Shown here: positions 31,593 to 40,289 of the stretch, one piece after another
How positions within the stretch are numbered: the first letter of the stretch is position 1
Layout of the letters: every line of letters begins with the position of its first letter
NCBI GenBank assembly: GCA_965276785.1
Contig: OZ255629.1
Location: 4,402,001 to 4,466,000 of the forward strand
Source of the DNA: LMUY01 sp965276785
Lineage (GTDB): Bacteria > Pseudomonadota > Alphaproteobacteria > Acetobacterales > Acetobacteraceae
DNA length: 64,000 bases
Reading direction: 5' to 3'
Translations under genes and position numbers: made by a program
The notes under the pieces: model-generated
What the model saw: the letters and a program-made list of their open reading frames with translations, nothing else
What the model was told of the DNA's origin: nothing
The model's database searches: none

Positions 31593-33617
31593 ATGCTCAC
31601 CACCCAGCAGCAACTGTTTCGTAAGTTCTGGTATGCCATCATGCCGCTCCATGAGTTGGAGACCGGCCCCAAGCCGTTCCGGCTGATGAGCACCGACATT
31701 GTGCTGTTCCTGGACGAGGAGGGCCAACCGCGCGCGCTGCGGGACCGCTGCTGTCATCGCACCGCCAAACTCTCCAAAGGCTGGTGCGACGGCGGCCGCA
31801 TCGTCTGCGGCTATCATGGCTGGACCTATGATGGCGCCGGCACGCTGGTGCGCATCCCGCAATACGAGGCGGACAAGCCGCTGCCGGCGCTCGGCGTGGA
31901 AGCGTTCTGGTGCACCGCCCGCTACGGCTACGCCTGGGTCTCGCTGGAGCAGCCGCTGGAGGACCTGTTCGACATCCCGGAGGACCGCGACCCGGCGTTC
32001 CGGCGCATCTTCCAGTTCTATGAAACCTGGCACACTGCGCCGCTGCGGATGATGGAGAACTCGTTCGACAACGCCCACTTTGCCTTCGTTCATCAGGCGA
32101 CCTTTGGCAATGCGGCGCAGCCCAAGCCGCAGATGTACGAATTGGTGGAGACCGAGTACGGTTTCTACGCCACCACCATCGTCGATATCCTCAACCCGCC
32201 CGAGGCGCACCAGATCACCGGCGTCACGACATCGCAGACCATGCGCAAGATGCAGAACCACTGGTACCTACCGTTCTCCCGCCGGATGGACATGGAGTAT
32301 CCCAGCGGCATCCGGCACATCATCATCAACTGTGCCGCCCCCGTGGACGACGGCACCATTCAGCTCACCCAACTGCTCTACCGCAACGACACCGAGGCCG
32401 ACTGCCCCGCGGAGAAGTTGATCGCGTGGGATCTCAAGATTACCAACGAAGACAAGGCGGTGCTGGAGAGCACCGACCCGGACGCCGCCGTCGACATCGC
32501 GGCTCGCCGTGAAGCGCATATGCCGTCGGACCGGCCCGGGATGATCATGCGGAACCGGCTGCTCGACTTGCTGCGGCAGAACGGCGAGGAAGAAGTCTGC
32601 CGCGCGCCGCCGCCGCCGCCATCCTCGCGGCCTGGCGCGATGCTGCTGGGACCGGGGGCGCCGGGCACCATGGCGGTGATGGTGGACCGCGTGATCCGCG
32701 AGGCCGAGCGGGTGCTGGCGCTGGACCTGGTGGCGCCAGACGGCGGCGAACTGCCGCCTTGGCAGCCCGGCGCGCATATCGACGTCCATGTCGCAACCGG
32801 GATCGTGCGGCAGTACTCGCTCTGCGGCGACCCGGCGGACAGGCATCGCTACCGGATCGCGGTGCTGCTGGAGGCGGCGTCTCGTGGCGGGTCGGCGACC
32901 GTCCATGCCGCCTTTGCCGAGGGACGCCGGGTGCGCATTACCGCACCGCGCAACCACTTCGTGCTGGCGGAGGAGCGACCGTATACCGTTCTGATGGCGG
33001 GGGGTATCGGCATCACGCCGATGATCCCGATGGCGTTGACCCTGCACCGGGAGCGGCAGCCGTTCGAATTGCACTATGCCGCCCACAACCCTGCGACGGC
33101 GCCCTTCCTGGCCGAGCTGCAGGAGGCGCCGTTCGCCGGCCGGATGCGATTGCATCTCTCGGGCGGCGGGGAGGGCGCGCGGCTGGATGCCTTGGCCACG
33201 CTGATGGCGGTGCCCGCCGGCGCTCATGTGTATGTCTGCGGCCCGGCGCGCCTGCAGGGCGCGGTGACCGCAGCCGCCGAACAGCTTGGCTGGGCACCGG
33301 AGCGGCTGCACCGGGAGCGTTTCACCGCCGATGTGGACCGCAAGGGTGAGCCGTTCACCGTCGTCGCCCAACGCAGCGGCATCACCGGCGAGGTGGCATC
33401 CGAGCGCAGCATCGTGCAAGTGCTGGCCGAGTATGGCGTTTGCGTGCCAGTCTCCTGTGAGCAGGGCGTCTGCGGCACCTGCGTCACGCGCGTCGTGAGC
33501 GGCGAGGTGGATCATCGCGACCTTTACCTTTCGGAGGAGGAGCGGGCGTTGAACCAGCGCATCGCGGTGTGCTGCTCGCGCGGGCGCCCGGGCCGCACGC
33601 TGGTGCTGGATTTGTAG
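31593..33617 (+). CDS. Self-contained Rieske oxygenase fused to its reductase
   Basis: This 674-residue chain combines both halves of a class IA (vanillate demethylase-like) Rieske system. Residues 1-335 are the oxygenase: a Rieske 2Fe-2S site C53-x-H55-x16-C72-x2-H75, then the mononuclear iron site D159-x2-H162-x4-H167 in NSFDNAHFAFVH. A proline linker (about 336-348) leads to a phthalate-dioxygenase-reductase module: flavin motif RQYSLCGDP (about 406-414), NAD site GGIGITPMIPM, and a plant-type ferredoxin with C622, C627, C630 and C660. Normally these are two genes, vanA and vanB; here the reductase-like MAVMVDRVIREAERV follows the linker in frame. It should hydroxylate or O/N-demethylate a small aromatic using NADH and oxygen without partners. 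ATG 31593 is used. The substrate is unknown. Confidence 0.92.
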   Translation: MLTTQQQLFRKFWYAIMPLHELETGPKPFRLMSTDIVLFLDEEGQPRALRDRCCHRTAKLSKGWCDGGRIVCGYHGWTYDGAGTLVRIPQYEADKPLPALGVEAFWCTARYGYAWVSLEQPLEDLFDIPEDRDPAFRRIFQFYETWHTAPLRMMENSFDNAHFAFVHQATFGNAAQPKPQMYELVETEYGFYATTIVDILNPPEAHQITGVTTSQTMRKMQNHWYLPFSRRMDMEYPSGIRHIIINCAAPVDDGTIQLTQLLYRNDTEADCPAEKLIAWDLKITNEDKAVLESTDPDAAVDIAARREAHMPSDRPGMIMRNRLLDLLRQNGEEEVCRAPPPPPSSRPGAMLLGPGAPGTMAVMVDRVIREAERVLALDLVAPDGGELPPWQPGAHIDVHVATGIVRQYSLCGDPADRHRYRIAVLLEAASRGGSATVHAAFAEGRRVRITAPRNHFVLAEERPYTVLMAGGIGITPMIPMALTLHRERQPFELHYAAHNPATAPFLAELQEAPFAGRMRLHLSGGGEGARLDALATLMAVPAGAHVYVCGPARLQGAVTAAAEQLGWAPERLHRERFTADVDRKGEPFTVVAQRSGITGEVASERSIVQVLAEYGVCVPVSCEQGVCGTCVTRVVSGEVDHRDLYLSEEERALNQRIAVCCSRGRPGRTLVLDL

Positions 33618-33706
33618 TGAGCCGGCAACTATCTTACGTTTGCGAGCAGGTTTGAAACTGATGTAAAAACAACGATAACCGTTTTCTGCCAACGGAGGGA
33701 TCTGCC

Positions 33707-34573
33707 ATGGCGATCCGCAAGCTGCTGCTCCCGCTGACTGGCACCGCCGCCGGCGAGGCTGCGATCGGCACCGCGTTGATGGTAGCGCGACAATGGAATG
33801 CGCATATCCTCGCGCTCCACGTCCGTGCTGACAGCCGAGACGTGGCTCCGCTGGCGGGAGAAGGGCTCTCGGGGGCGATGATCCAGGACATGATGCGCGC
33901 GACCGAGCGGGAGAGCGGCGAACGTTCCTCGGCGGTCCGACTGATGTTTGACCGCGCGATCGGGGCGTTCGACATCCACATGGAGCAGCCCACCTACCGG
34001 GCCGACCATCCCAGCGCCTCGTTCGCCGAGATCATCGGCCGCGAGGAAGACCTGGTGGCGCAACAAGCCCGGCTGGCAGACCTCACCGTGGTGCCGCACC
34101 CGGAATCGGGCGACGAAGTATCCTCCTCCGACGCCTTGCATGCCGTGCTGTTCGACAGCGGCCGGCCGGTGATGATCGCGCCGCAACGGCCGCCGGCGAG
34201 CTTGGGCACCCGGATCGCCGTGGCCTGGAATGGCACCGGCGAGGGCGCAGCTGCGGTGGCTGCGGCGATGCCATGGCTACAGCAGGCCAGCGCGGTGCGG
34301 GTGTTATGGGCGACCGAATACCACCGCAATGGACCGCCGGCGCGGGATTTGGCCGCCTATCTGGCGCTGCACGGCGTCCATCCGGAAATCGCCCAATTCC
34401 GTCCCGTGGACCGTGAGGTCGGTGCCGGCATGCTGGCGGCTGCGCGCGAGTTCGGCGCCGACCTTCTGACTATGGGCGCCTATTCGCACTCCCGCTTGCG
34501 GCAACTCATCCTCGGCGGCGTGACGCGGCACGTATTGGAGAATGCCGCGCTCCCAGTGCTCATGAACCGCTGA
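33707..34573 (+). CDS. Universal stress protein with tandem Usp domains
   Basis: The 288-residue cytoplasmic protein carries two UspA-like domains. The first (about 1-155) starts RKLLLPLTGTAAGEAAIGTAL but has a diverged nucleotide loop. The second (about 165-288) starts RIAVAWNGTGEGAAAV and ends LLTMGAYSHSRLRQLILGGVTRHVLENAALPVLM. That ending matches the ATP-binding G-x2-G-x9-G-(S/T) layout with small changes, so nucleotide binding is likely in the C-terminal half. Such double Usp proteins are common in alphaproteobacteria and respond to starvation or oxygen stress. GGAGG precedes the ATG. It follows the oxygenase gene by 89 bp. Confidence 0.92.
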   Translation: MAIRKLLLPLTGTAAGEAAIGTALMVARQWNAHILALHVRADSRDVAPLAGEGLSGAMIQDMMRATERESGERSSAVRLMFDRAIGAFDIHMEQPTYRADHPSASFAEIIGREEDLVAQQARLADLTVVPHPESGDEVSSSDALHAVLFDSGRPVMIAPQRPPASLGTRIAVAWNGTGEGAAAVAAAMPWLQQASAVRVLWATEYHRNGPPARDLAAYLALHGVHPEIAQFRPVDREVGAGMLAAAREFGADLLTMGAYSHSRLRQLILGGVTRHVLENAALPVLMNR

Positions 34574-34595
34574 AAGGCGGCCGTTCAAGCAGCTG

Positions 34596-36341
34596 TTATC
34601 CAAACAGCTCGAGGTCAGCGGTATGGACCTGACGTGCCGGGTTGGCTCCGCCGATGGCATGAACGGTTTCGCCCGCCTCGGTGACTCGAAACCGGGTTGT
34701 CAGGCCGAAGAGCTGGTCGGTTTCGCGGGCAAGGGCGTGGCTGGCGGTCGTGCTCTCTTCCACGATGGCGGCATTTTGCTGTGTCACTTGGTCCATCAGC
34801 AGGACCTCGGCATGGATTTCCTGCAGACTGGCCGCCTGTTCTTGGTTCGATTGGGCGATTTCCCGCACCACGCTGTCCACGTCACCCACCTGAGCCATGA
34901 TCCGCCGCAGCGCCGCTGCAGCGTCCGCAACGAGGGTAACCCCTTCGCCGACGCGTTCGTTGGAGGCGCAGATCAGCGCTTTGATCTGTTTGGCCGAGGT
35001 TGCGGAGCGCTGCGCCAGTGCACTCACCTCGTTGGCCACGACGGCGAAACCTCGCCCTGCTTCGCCGGCCCGGGATGCCTCGATACTGGCATTGAGCGCC
35101 AAAAGCTTGGTCTGGGACGCGATATCGTTCATCACGCCGACAATTTGCGTGATGCGCTGGGATGATTGCTCGATCGTGGTCATGGCCGAGGCGGCGCGGC
35201 CCATCACGGCTTCGGATTGCTCGGCGTCTGCCTTGGTTTGCGACACGATTTGGCTGGCGTGCATGGCGCCGTCGGCGGTCTGGGCCATGCGCGCCGCAAT
35301 CTCGTCCATCGCCTTGGTGGTTTGCTGCAGGCTGGCCGCCTGCCGCTCGGTGCGCTGGCTGAGGTCGTCGGCGGCCCGCGCGATCTCGCTGGTTCCGGCG
35401 TTGAGGACGGCGGCATTGCTGGTGATGCCGCGGATCATCTGCTGCAACTGGTTGGCCGCGTCATTGAAATCGGTTTTGATCGGCTCGTATTCCGGCGCGA
35501 AATCTCGTGTGATCCGGAACGTCAGGTCTCCCATGGCGAGCCGTTGCAGGCCAGCCGCGAGCCCAGTTACGACGGCGGTTTGAGTTGCCTCCGCCTCAGC
35601 ATGAAGCGACTGAATGCGTGCCAGTTGCTGCTTGATCGAGCTTTGCATGCGCGCCAGGGCGTGTAGCAAAACGGCGGTCTCGCTCCGGCTGCCAGCTTCG
35701 GTGGAGATCGGCTCGTCTAAACGACCATCGGCCATGGCCGAGGCGATCAAGGTGGCCCGGCGCAAGGCTTGAGCGATACCGCCGTTCAATCCCAAAGTGA
35801 TGACGCCGGCGGCAAGCACAGCGGCTCCTAGAGCTACCCAAGTGGCGTGGAAAGCGAACCCGATCAACTCCTGCTCGTGGACGCGCAAGCTGGAGCCCTC
35901 GCGGGTCAATTGCTCGATGAGGGAGTTAAGCGGCGCTACTGTATCGTTGAGGCGCGCCAAGGTGCCAGGAACGTCGCTGGCCTGCTTGCTCATGCCGGCG
36001 AGCCGCTCGTGGAGCCTGAACGCCGTGTCCTGTGCGGGGCCGGGGGCGGTACGACTGGTGACCTGCGCAAGTTCGCCGGCAATATCGTGGAATGCCGCGG
36101 CGTTGGTAGCCGCCCCGTATGCTGAGGCATCCAACTCCGCTAGGGCGTAGCGGCCGCGCAGACGTTCGAGTTCGGTCGCCGCCTTGCGCACCGAGCTGAT
36201 GGAAGTCAAAGTCTGGTCAAAGGCATTCAGGGCACTCTGCCCGATTTTCCGCTCCCAATGCAGCGCGAACATGCCGAGCCCCACGGCCAACGCCGTGCGC
36301 AGCAAGAATGCCGAGAGTATCCGGGTGCGGATCGTTTGCAG
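34596..36341 (-). CDS. Methyl-accepting chemotaxis protein, probable CTG start
   Basis: This chemoreceptor has a periplasmic four-helix-type sensor (about residues 35-160) between two membrane segments (SAFLLRTALAVGLGMFAL and FAFHATWVALGAAVLAAGVITLG), a HAMP region with a second HAMP-like repeat (GLQRLAMGDLTFRI), and a long signalling coiled coil. The tip is QIVGVMNDIASQTKLLALNASIEASRAGEAGRGFAVVANEV (across several pieces), the CheW/CheA contact. No ATG or GTG lies at the N-terminus. The frame is open to a stop at about 36351, and the upstream codons encode LQTIRTRILSAF, the usual cytosolic start of such receptors. CTG 36341 with AAGG nine bases upstream therefore fits best; TTG 36305 would cut into the first membrane helix. 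No che genes are nearby. Ligand unknown. Confidence 0.9.
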   Translation of the reverse strand: MQTIRTRILSAFLLRTALAVGLGMFALHWERKIGQSALNAFDQTLTSISSVRKAATELERLRGRYALAELDASAYGAATNAAAFHDIAGELAQVTSRTAPGPAQDTAFRLHERLAGMSKQASDVPGTLARLNDTVAPLNSLIEQLTREGSSLRVHEQELIGFAFHATWVALGAAVLAAGVITLGLNGGIAQALRRATLIASAMADGRLDEPISTEAGSRSETAVLLHALARMQSSIKQQLARIQSLHAEAEATQTAVVTGLAAGLQRLAMGDLTFRITRDFAPEYEPIKTDFNDAANQLQQMIRGITSNAAVLNAGTSEIARAADDLSQRTERQAASLQQTTKAMDEIAARMAQTADGAMHASQIVSQTKADAEQSEAVMGRAASAMTTIEQSSQRITQIVGVMNDIASQTKLLALNASIEASRAGEAGRGFAVVANEVSALAQRSATSAKQIKALICASNERVGEGVTLVADAAAALRRIMAQVGDVDSVVREIAQSNQEQAASLQEIHAEVLLMDQVTQQNAAIVEESTTASHALARETDQLFGLTTRFRVTEAGETVHAIGGANPARQVHTADLELFG

Positions 36342-36441
36342 AGCGCGTCACCTTCTAAGTCGAGCCGGTCGCCTGATGGCGGCTGCCGTGCCCGGCTTAG
36401 CCGAGCAAGGACCACGGTAGGCGCATTTCGTTGACAGGCCA

Positions 36442-37161
36442 TTAAGGCGGCAACGGGAGGGCGCCTGCGTTTGTGCCGATAAAGCTTTGCGGGTCGGAGG
36501 CGGGTTCGCCGTCCTGCGTCTCCAACTTGGCGACGCAGGCGCGCGAGTTGGCGATGACATCCTGCCAATTGCTTGGCCGCGCAGTGAGGCTTTGCAGCAG
36601 GCAGCCGTCGAAATAGGTCAGCTCCCGCCCGGCGCCGCAGCCGAAGGAAGGCCGGTCGGCGCGGGCGGCCGTTATCAGAACTCGGCTGGGACGGCTCATC
36701 GGCGGCTGCGCGAACCCGCCCGAATAGCAGGCCGAAACGATTGCCAGCGTCGGTGCGCCGCCGCAGCCTGCCCGCAATGCGCCATCCAGCTCGGCCGGGC
36801 TGAGGAACTCCTCCCGGGGCGACAAGTAGAGGCCGCGGCCATGCGCGCCATGCAAGGTGAGGAAGACGAAGCAGGCGCCGCCTTCGGCCGGATGCAGCGC
36901 TGCGATGGCGTCCAGCACGCGAGCGCGCGTGGCCAAGCGGGTGCCGGGGTGCCGCTCGGCGCTGAACCGCTGCAGCACGGTGGCCCCACCCGCTGCCAGG
37001 CGTTGAGCCATCTGGTTCACCGCGTTGTCGAACACCGGGAGCGAGTCGTCGCCGGCCACCAGCACAGCAACCCAGTTCGGCCGAGGCGCGGCGGCTGTTG
37101 GTGCCGCTTGGCTGCAGCCAGCCAGCAGCATAGCGGCGACGGCTGCGGCCCACCGCGTCAT
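36442..37161 (-). CDS. C13-family caspase-fold peptidase, lipoprotein
   Basis: The 239-residue protein starts MTRWAAAVAAMLLAGCSQ, a signal peptide with lipobox, so it is predicted to be anchored in the periplasmic face of a membrane. The remainder is a caspase-like fold of the C13 (legumain-like) group: NWVAVLVAGDDSLPVFDNAV as the first strand, the catalytic His in FVFLTLHGAHGRGLYL, and the catalytic Cys in LAIVSACYSGGF. A further FGCGAGRELTYFDGCLLQSL segment follows, as in bacterial members. Clan CD peptidases cleave after specific P1 residues; the bacterial substrates are mostly unknown. ATG 37161 lies inside a 26-bp triple repeat; an in-frame ATG at 37176 in the same repeat is an alternative. 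It lies downstream of the methyltransferase-ubiA pair on the same strand. Confidence 0.88.
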   Translation of the reverse strand: MTRWAAAVAAMLLAGCSQAAPTAAAPRPNWVAVLVAGDDSLPVFDNAVNQMAQRLAAGGATVLQRFSAERHPGTRLATRARVLDAIAALHPAEGGACFVFLTLHGAHGRGLYLSPREEFLSPAELDGALRAGCGGAPTLAIVSACYSGGFAQPPMSRPSRVLITAARADRPSFGCGAGRELTYFDGCLLQSLTARPSNWQDVIANSRACVAKLETQDGEPASDPQSFIGTNAGALPLPP

Positions 37162-37233
37162 GCAGACAGCATGCAACGCAACGTCATGCGGACAGCATGC
37201 AACGCAACGTCATGCGGATAGCATGCGATGCAA
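37156..37233. repeat. Three tandem 26-bp repeats at the C13 peptidase start
   Basis: Units at 37156-37181, 37182-37207 and 37208-37233 share CGTCATGCxGAxAGCATGC and an AACGCAA-type tail, with only a few differences. They span the end of the methyltransferase gene and the start of the C13 peptidase gene. Each has GCATGC palindromes and two ATGs on the peptidase strand. They may be binding sites or a slippage-prone start region. Confidence 0.85.
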
Positions 37234-37848
37234 AACGGTGCGGCGCAGAATGGTGTCCTCAAGCTCCCGCGTGGTCGCGACATCGTACGTCGCGAATGGC
37301 TGCAGGCCTTGCGGCAGGTAGGCGCGGCCAGGATCGGCAATCCACACGTCGGCGGTGCGTGCCAAGGCTTGCAGCCAGGGAAGGATGTGGCCGGTCATCG
37401 GCGCCTCGTAGCATATATCGCCGCAGAGGATGAGGTCCCAACGGCAGGCCTCGCCCACCAGGTCGGCGGCGGCAGCGTCCAAAGCCAGGCCGTTGGCTGC
37501 CGCATTGAGTCGGATGGCGGCGGCGGCCATCGGGTCGATTTCGGCGGCCTCCACGCGGCCCGCGCCGGCCATAAGGCAGGCGATGGCGGCCAATCCGCTG
37601 CCGGCGGCGAAATCCAGCACCTTGCGGCCCGCCACAAGCTGTGGATGGTCCAGCACGTAGCGGGCGAGCGCCTGGCTGCCGGGCCAGGCAAAGGCCCAGA
37701 ACGGCGGCTCGATATTGGCTTGCTGCAGGAACAGCTCGGTCGCCTGCCAAATCGGCGTGATGGCGGTGGCGAGATAGAGCACCACCTCCGGCACCAGCGG
37801 CGGCCGGGCGAGCACCGTGTTTGCGGCCACGAAGGCGGCGGGGGTCAC
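37210..37848 (-). CDS. METTL20/EtfB-lysine methyltransferase-like protein
   Basis: The 212-residue class I methyltransferase begins at GTG 37848, overlapping the ubiA stop (GTGA). Features match the METTL20 group, bacterial members of which trimethylate lysines of electron-transfer flavoprotein beta: PPFWAFAWPGSQALARYVLDHP before the SAM site, then VLDFAAGSGLAAIACLMAG (motif I), AAEIDPMAAAAIRLNAAANG (motif II) and LILCGDICYE (the D-x-x-Y/F-like post-II motif). Related ribosomal L11 methyltransferases are the main alternative. Coupling with ubiA links it to electron-transfer chemistry by context. The C-terminus runs into the 26-bp repeats, so the last ten residues are repeat-encoded. Confidence 0.85.
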   Translation of the reverse strand: MTPAAFVAANTVLARPPLVPEVVLYLATAITPIWQATELFLQQANIEPPFWAFAWPGSQALARYVLDHPQLVAGRKVLDFAAGSGLAAIACLMAGAGRVEAAEIDPMAAAAIRLNAAANGLALDAAAADLVGEACRWDLILCGDICYEAPMTGHILPWLQALARTADVWIADPGRAYLPQGLQPFATYDVATTRELEDTILRRTVLHRMLSA

Positions 37849-38747
37849 AGCCGGCCAAGCAGGATGGCGGCGGCCACTGCCAGCCCCACTTCGCGGTTGA
37901 GCCGGAACAGGCGCAGACAGCCCGCCGGGTCGTGGATGTCCAGCCGCCAGGCCTGCCAGGCGAGCAACGCGGCGGGCAGCGCGAGGGCGGCGAAGAACGC
38001 CGGCGATAGTGCCGCCCATGCGCCGGCCAGGACCAGCATCAGGACCGCCGCGGCGTAGCAGGCCAGCAGCAGCGGTCGGCTCCAGGCGCCCCAGAGCCGG
38101 GCGGTGGAGCGGATGCCGGCCAGCGCATCGTCCTCGCGGTCTTGATGGGCGTAGACGGTGTCGAATCCGAGGTCCCACAGGATGGCAGCGGCGTAGACTG
38201 CAGCCCAGGCGGCGCCCAGGTGTCCGGCGCCCGCAGCATAGCCCATGGGCGCGCCGAAGCCGAAGGTGAACCCCATTACCAGCTGCGGCCACCAGGTCAC
38301 GCGCTTGGCGAGGGGGTAGAGCGCTACCAACACCAGGGAGGCCAGGCCCAGCGCCCAGCACAGCAGCGGCAATTGCAACAGCACGAGCAGGCCGGCGGCC
38401 AGCATCACCGCGAGCAGCCCCGCCGCATGGCGCATCCTGAGCGCGCCGGATGCCAGCGGGCGGGCGGCCGTGCGCGCGACTTTGCGGTCGAGTTCGCGAT
38501 CCCACATGTCGTTGACGATGCATCCAGCGCCCCGCATGACCACGCTGCCCACCGCGAACAGCAGGAGCAGCCATGCCGTGCGACCCGGCGGCGCGCCCGA
38601 CAGCAGCAGCCCCCAGGCGCCTGGCAAGAACAGCAGCCAAATGCCGATCGGCCGGTCCAGGCGGAGCAGCAGGGCGTATGGCCGCAAGCGCCAAGGCAGG
38701 CGGGAGACCCAGCCTTCGGCGGCGATGTCGGTATGGCTCACACCCAT
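37845..38747 (-). CDS. ubiA: 4-hydroxybenzoate polyprenyltransferase
   Basis: UbiA joins 4-hydroxybenzoate to the polyprenyl diphosphate tail, the first membrane step of ubiquinone synthesis. ATG 38747 is used (MGVSHTD). The 300-residue protein has eight or nine membrane segments. The two aspartate-rich metal motifs are CIVNDMWDRELDRKVARTA (N-D-x2-D-x3-D, with the downstream arginine) and GFDTVYAHQDREDDA. RPLASGALR after the first motif is also conserved. The start RPYALLLRLDRPIGIWLLFLPG is the family N-terminus. The stop overlaps the methyltransferase GTG. It is divergent from gshA with 113 bp between. Confidence 0.97.
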   Translation of the reverse strand: MGVSHTDIAAEGWVSRLPWRLRPYALLLRLDRPIGIWLLFLPGAWGLLLSGAPPGRTAWLLLLFAVGSVVMRGAGCIVNDMWDRELDRKVARTAARPLASGALRMRHAAGLLAVMLAAGLLVLLQLPLLCWALGLASLVLVALYPLAKRVTWWPQLVMGFTFGFGAPMGYAAGAGHLGAAWAAVYAAAILWDLGFDTVYAHQDREDDALAGIRSTARLWGAWSRPLLLACYAAAVLMLVLAGAWAALSPAFFAALALPAALLAWQAWRLDIHDPAGCLRLFRLNREVGLAVAAAILLGRL

Positions 38748-38860
38748 GCCCGTCCTCTCGCCCCAGCGCGGCCCCGGGTCAAGCTGGGTGCCCTCCGCTT
38801 GACGGCCTTGCCCGGCTATACCATGGCTCGCGACAGATAACCCGAAGGCGCCGCCGCCGC

Positions 38861-40231
38861 ATGTCCAACCCCTCCGACACCGACAGCACGCCCATCGTTT
38901 CGGTGCAGCAGCTGGCCGATTACCTGGCGGCCGGGGGCAAGCCGCGCGAGGAGTGGCGCATCGGCACCGAGCATGAGAAGTTCGGGTTCCGCCATGCCGA
39001 TTTGTTGCCGCCGCCCTACGAGCCGAGCGGCATCCGCGCGATCCTCGACCGATTTGCCGGGCCGGACTGGACGCCGATCCTGGATAACGGCGCCACCATC
39101 GGATTGAAGGGGTTGGGGCCGCACAAGGGTGCCTCCATTTCGCTCGAACCCGGCGGCCAGTTTGAGCTGTCCGGCGCGCCGTTGCAAACGCTGCACCAGA
39201 CCCGAGCCGAACTGGCCGAGCATTGCGCGGCCGCAAATGCCCTGGCCGAGCCGCTGGGCATCGGGTTCGCCGGCCTCGGCTACCATCCCACGGTGACGCG
39301 CGAGCAGGCGCCATGGATGCCCAAAAGCCGCTACGCCATCATGCGCCGCTACATGGCGCAGACCGGCAGCATGGGGTTGGACATGATGCTGCGCACCTGC
39401 ACCGTGCAGGTGAACCTCGACTACGCGGACGAGGCGGATATGCGTCGCAAGCTGCGAGTGTCGCTCGCGCTGCAGCCGCTGGCGACCGCCTTGTTCGCCA
39501 ATTCCCCGTTCAAGGAGGGCAAGCCGAACGGGTTGCTGAGCAATCGTGCCCATGTCTGGACCGATGTCGATCCGGCGCGCACCGGGATGCCGCGGATGAT
39601 GTTTGCCGAGGACTTCGGCTTCGAGCGCTTCGTCGAGTGGCTGCTCGACATGCCGATGTATTTCATCCAGCGGGACGGCCGTACCATCGATCTGGCAGGC
39701 CGTTCGTTCCGCGATTTCATGGCCGGGCGGCTAGCAGAGGCGGCAGGCGGGGTGGCGACGGTGGGGGATTTTGCCGACCACGTCACCACCGCGTTCACCG
39801 AGGTGCGGCTGAAGCGATTTCTCGAGATGCGCGGCGCCGATGCGGGCAGCCAGGCCATGATGGCGGCGCTTTCGGCATTTTGGGTGGGCTTGCTCTACCA
39901 TCCGGCAGCGCTGGAGGCGGCGGATGCGCTGGTGCGGCGGTTCGGGGCGGAGGCGTTCATCGGGTTGCGGCCGCTGATCCCGCAACTGGCCATGGGAGCG
40001 CCGTGGCAGGGCGGAACATTGCGCGGTCTCGCAAGGCAAGTTCTTGAAATTGCACGATTTGGCCTGCAGGCCCGAGCCTTGAGCGAGGACGGGCAAGATG
40101 AGACGCATTTGTTGGATCCGCTCGATGCGATTGCCGCGGGCGGCCCGACGCAGGCCGAACAATGGCTTGATCGTCACGCTAGCGTATGGAACAATGAAAT
40201 TGGGAGCATTTTTGCCGAGGCTCGCCTATAA
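38861..40231 (+). CDS. gshA: Glutamate--cysteine ligase (plant/alphaproteobacterial type)
   Basis: This enzyme makes gamma-glutamylcysteine from glutamate, cysteine and ATP, the rate-limiting step of glutathione synthesis. The 456-residue protein belongs to the group shared by alphaproteobacteria and plants rather than the E. coli type. Evidence includes EEWRIGTEHEKFGF near residues 28-41, GASISLEPGGQFELSGAPL, the MLRTCTVQVNLDYADE block, FANSPFKEGKPNG and WVGLLYHP in the C-terminal part. ATG 38861 lies after a (CCG)n tract with no clear ribosome site; no alternative start is in frame before the conserved region. Divergent from ubiA. A ggt gene for glutathione breakdown is encoded 14 kb away. 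Confidence 0.97.
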   Translation: MSNPSDTDSTPIVSVQQLADYLAAGGKPREEWRIGTEHEKFGFRHADLLPPPYEPSGIRAILDRFAGPDWTPILDNGATIGLKGLGPHKGASISLEPGGQFELSGAPLQTLHQTRAELAEHCAAANALAEPLGIGFAGLGYHPTVTREQAPWMPKSRYAIMRRYMAQTGSMGLDMMLRTCTVQVNLDYADEADMRRKLRVSLALQPLATALFANSPFKEGKPNGLLSNRAHVWTDVDPARTGMPRMMFAEDFGFERFVEWLLDMPMYFIQRDGRTIDLAGRSFRDFMAGRLAEAAGGVATVGDFADHVTTAFTEVRLKRFLEMRGADAGSQAMMAALSAFWVGLLYHPAALEAADALVRRFGAEAFIGLRPLIPQLAMGAPWQGGTLRGLARQVLEIARFGLQARALSEDGQDETHLLDPLDAIAAGGPTQAEQWLDRHASVWNNEIGSIFAEARL

Positions 40232-40289
40232 CGGTAACATACCATTATAGTCTTCCACGCGCGAAACGGCTGGCCAGAATGATTGAGAC

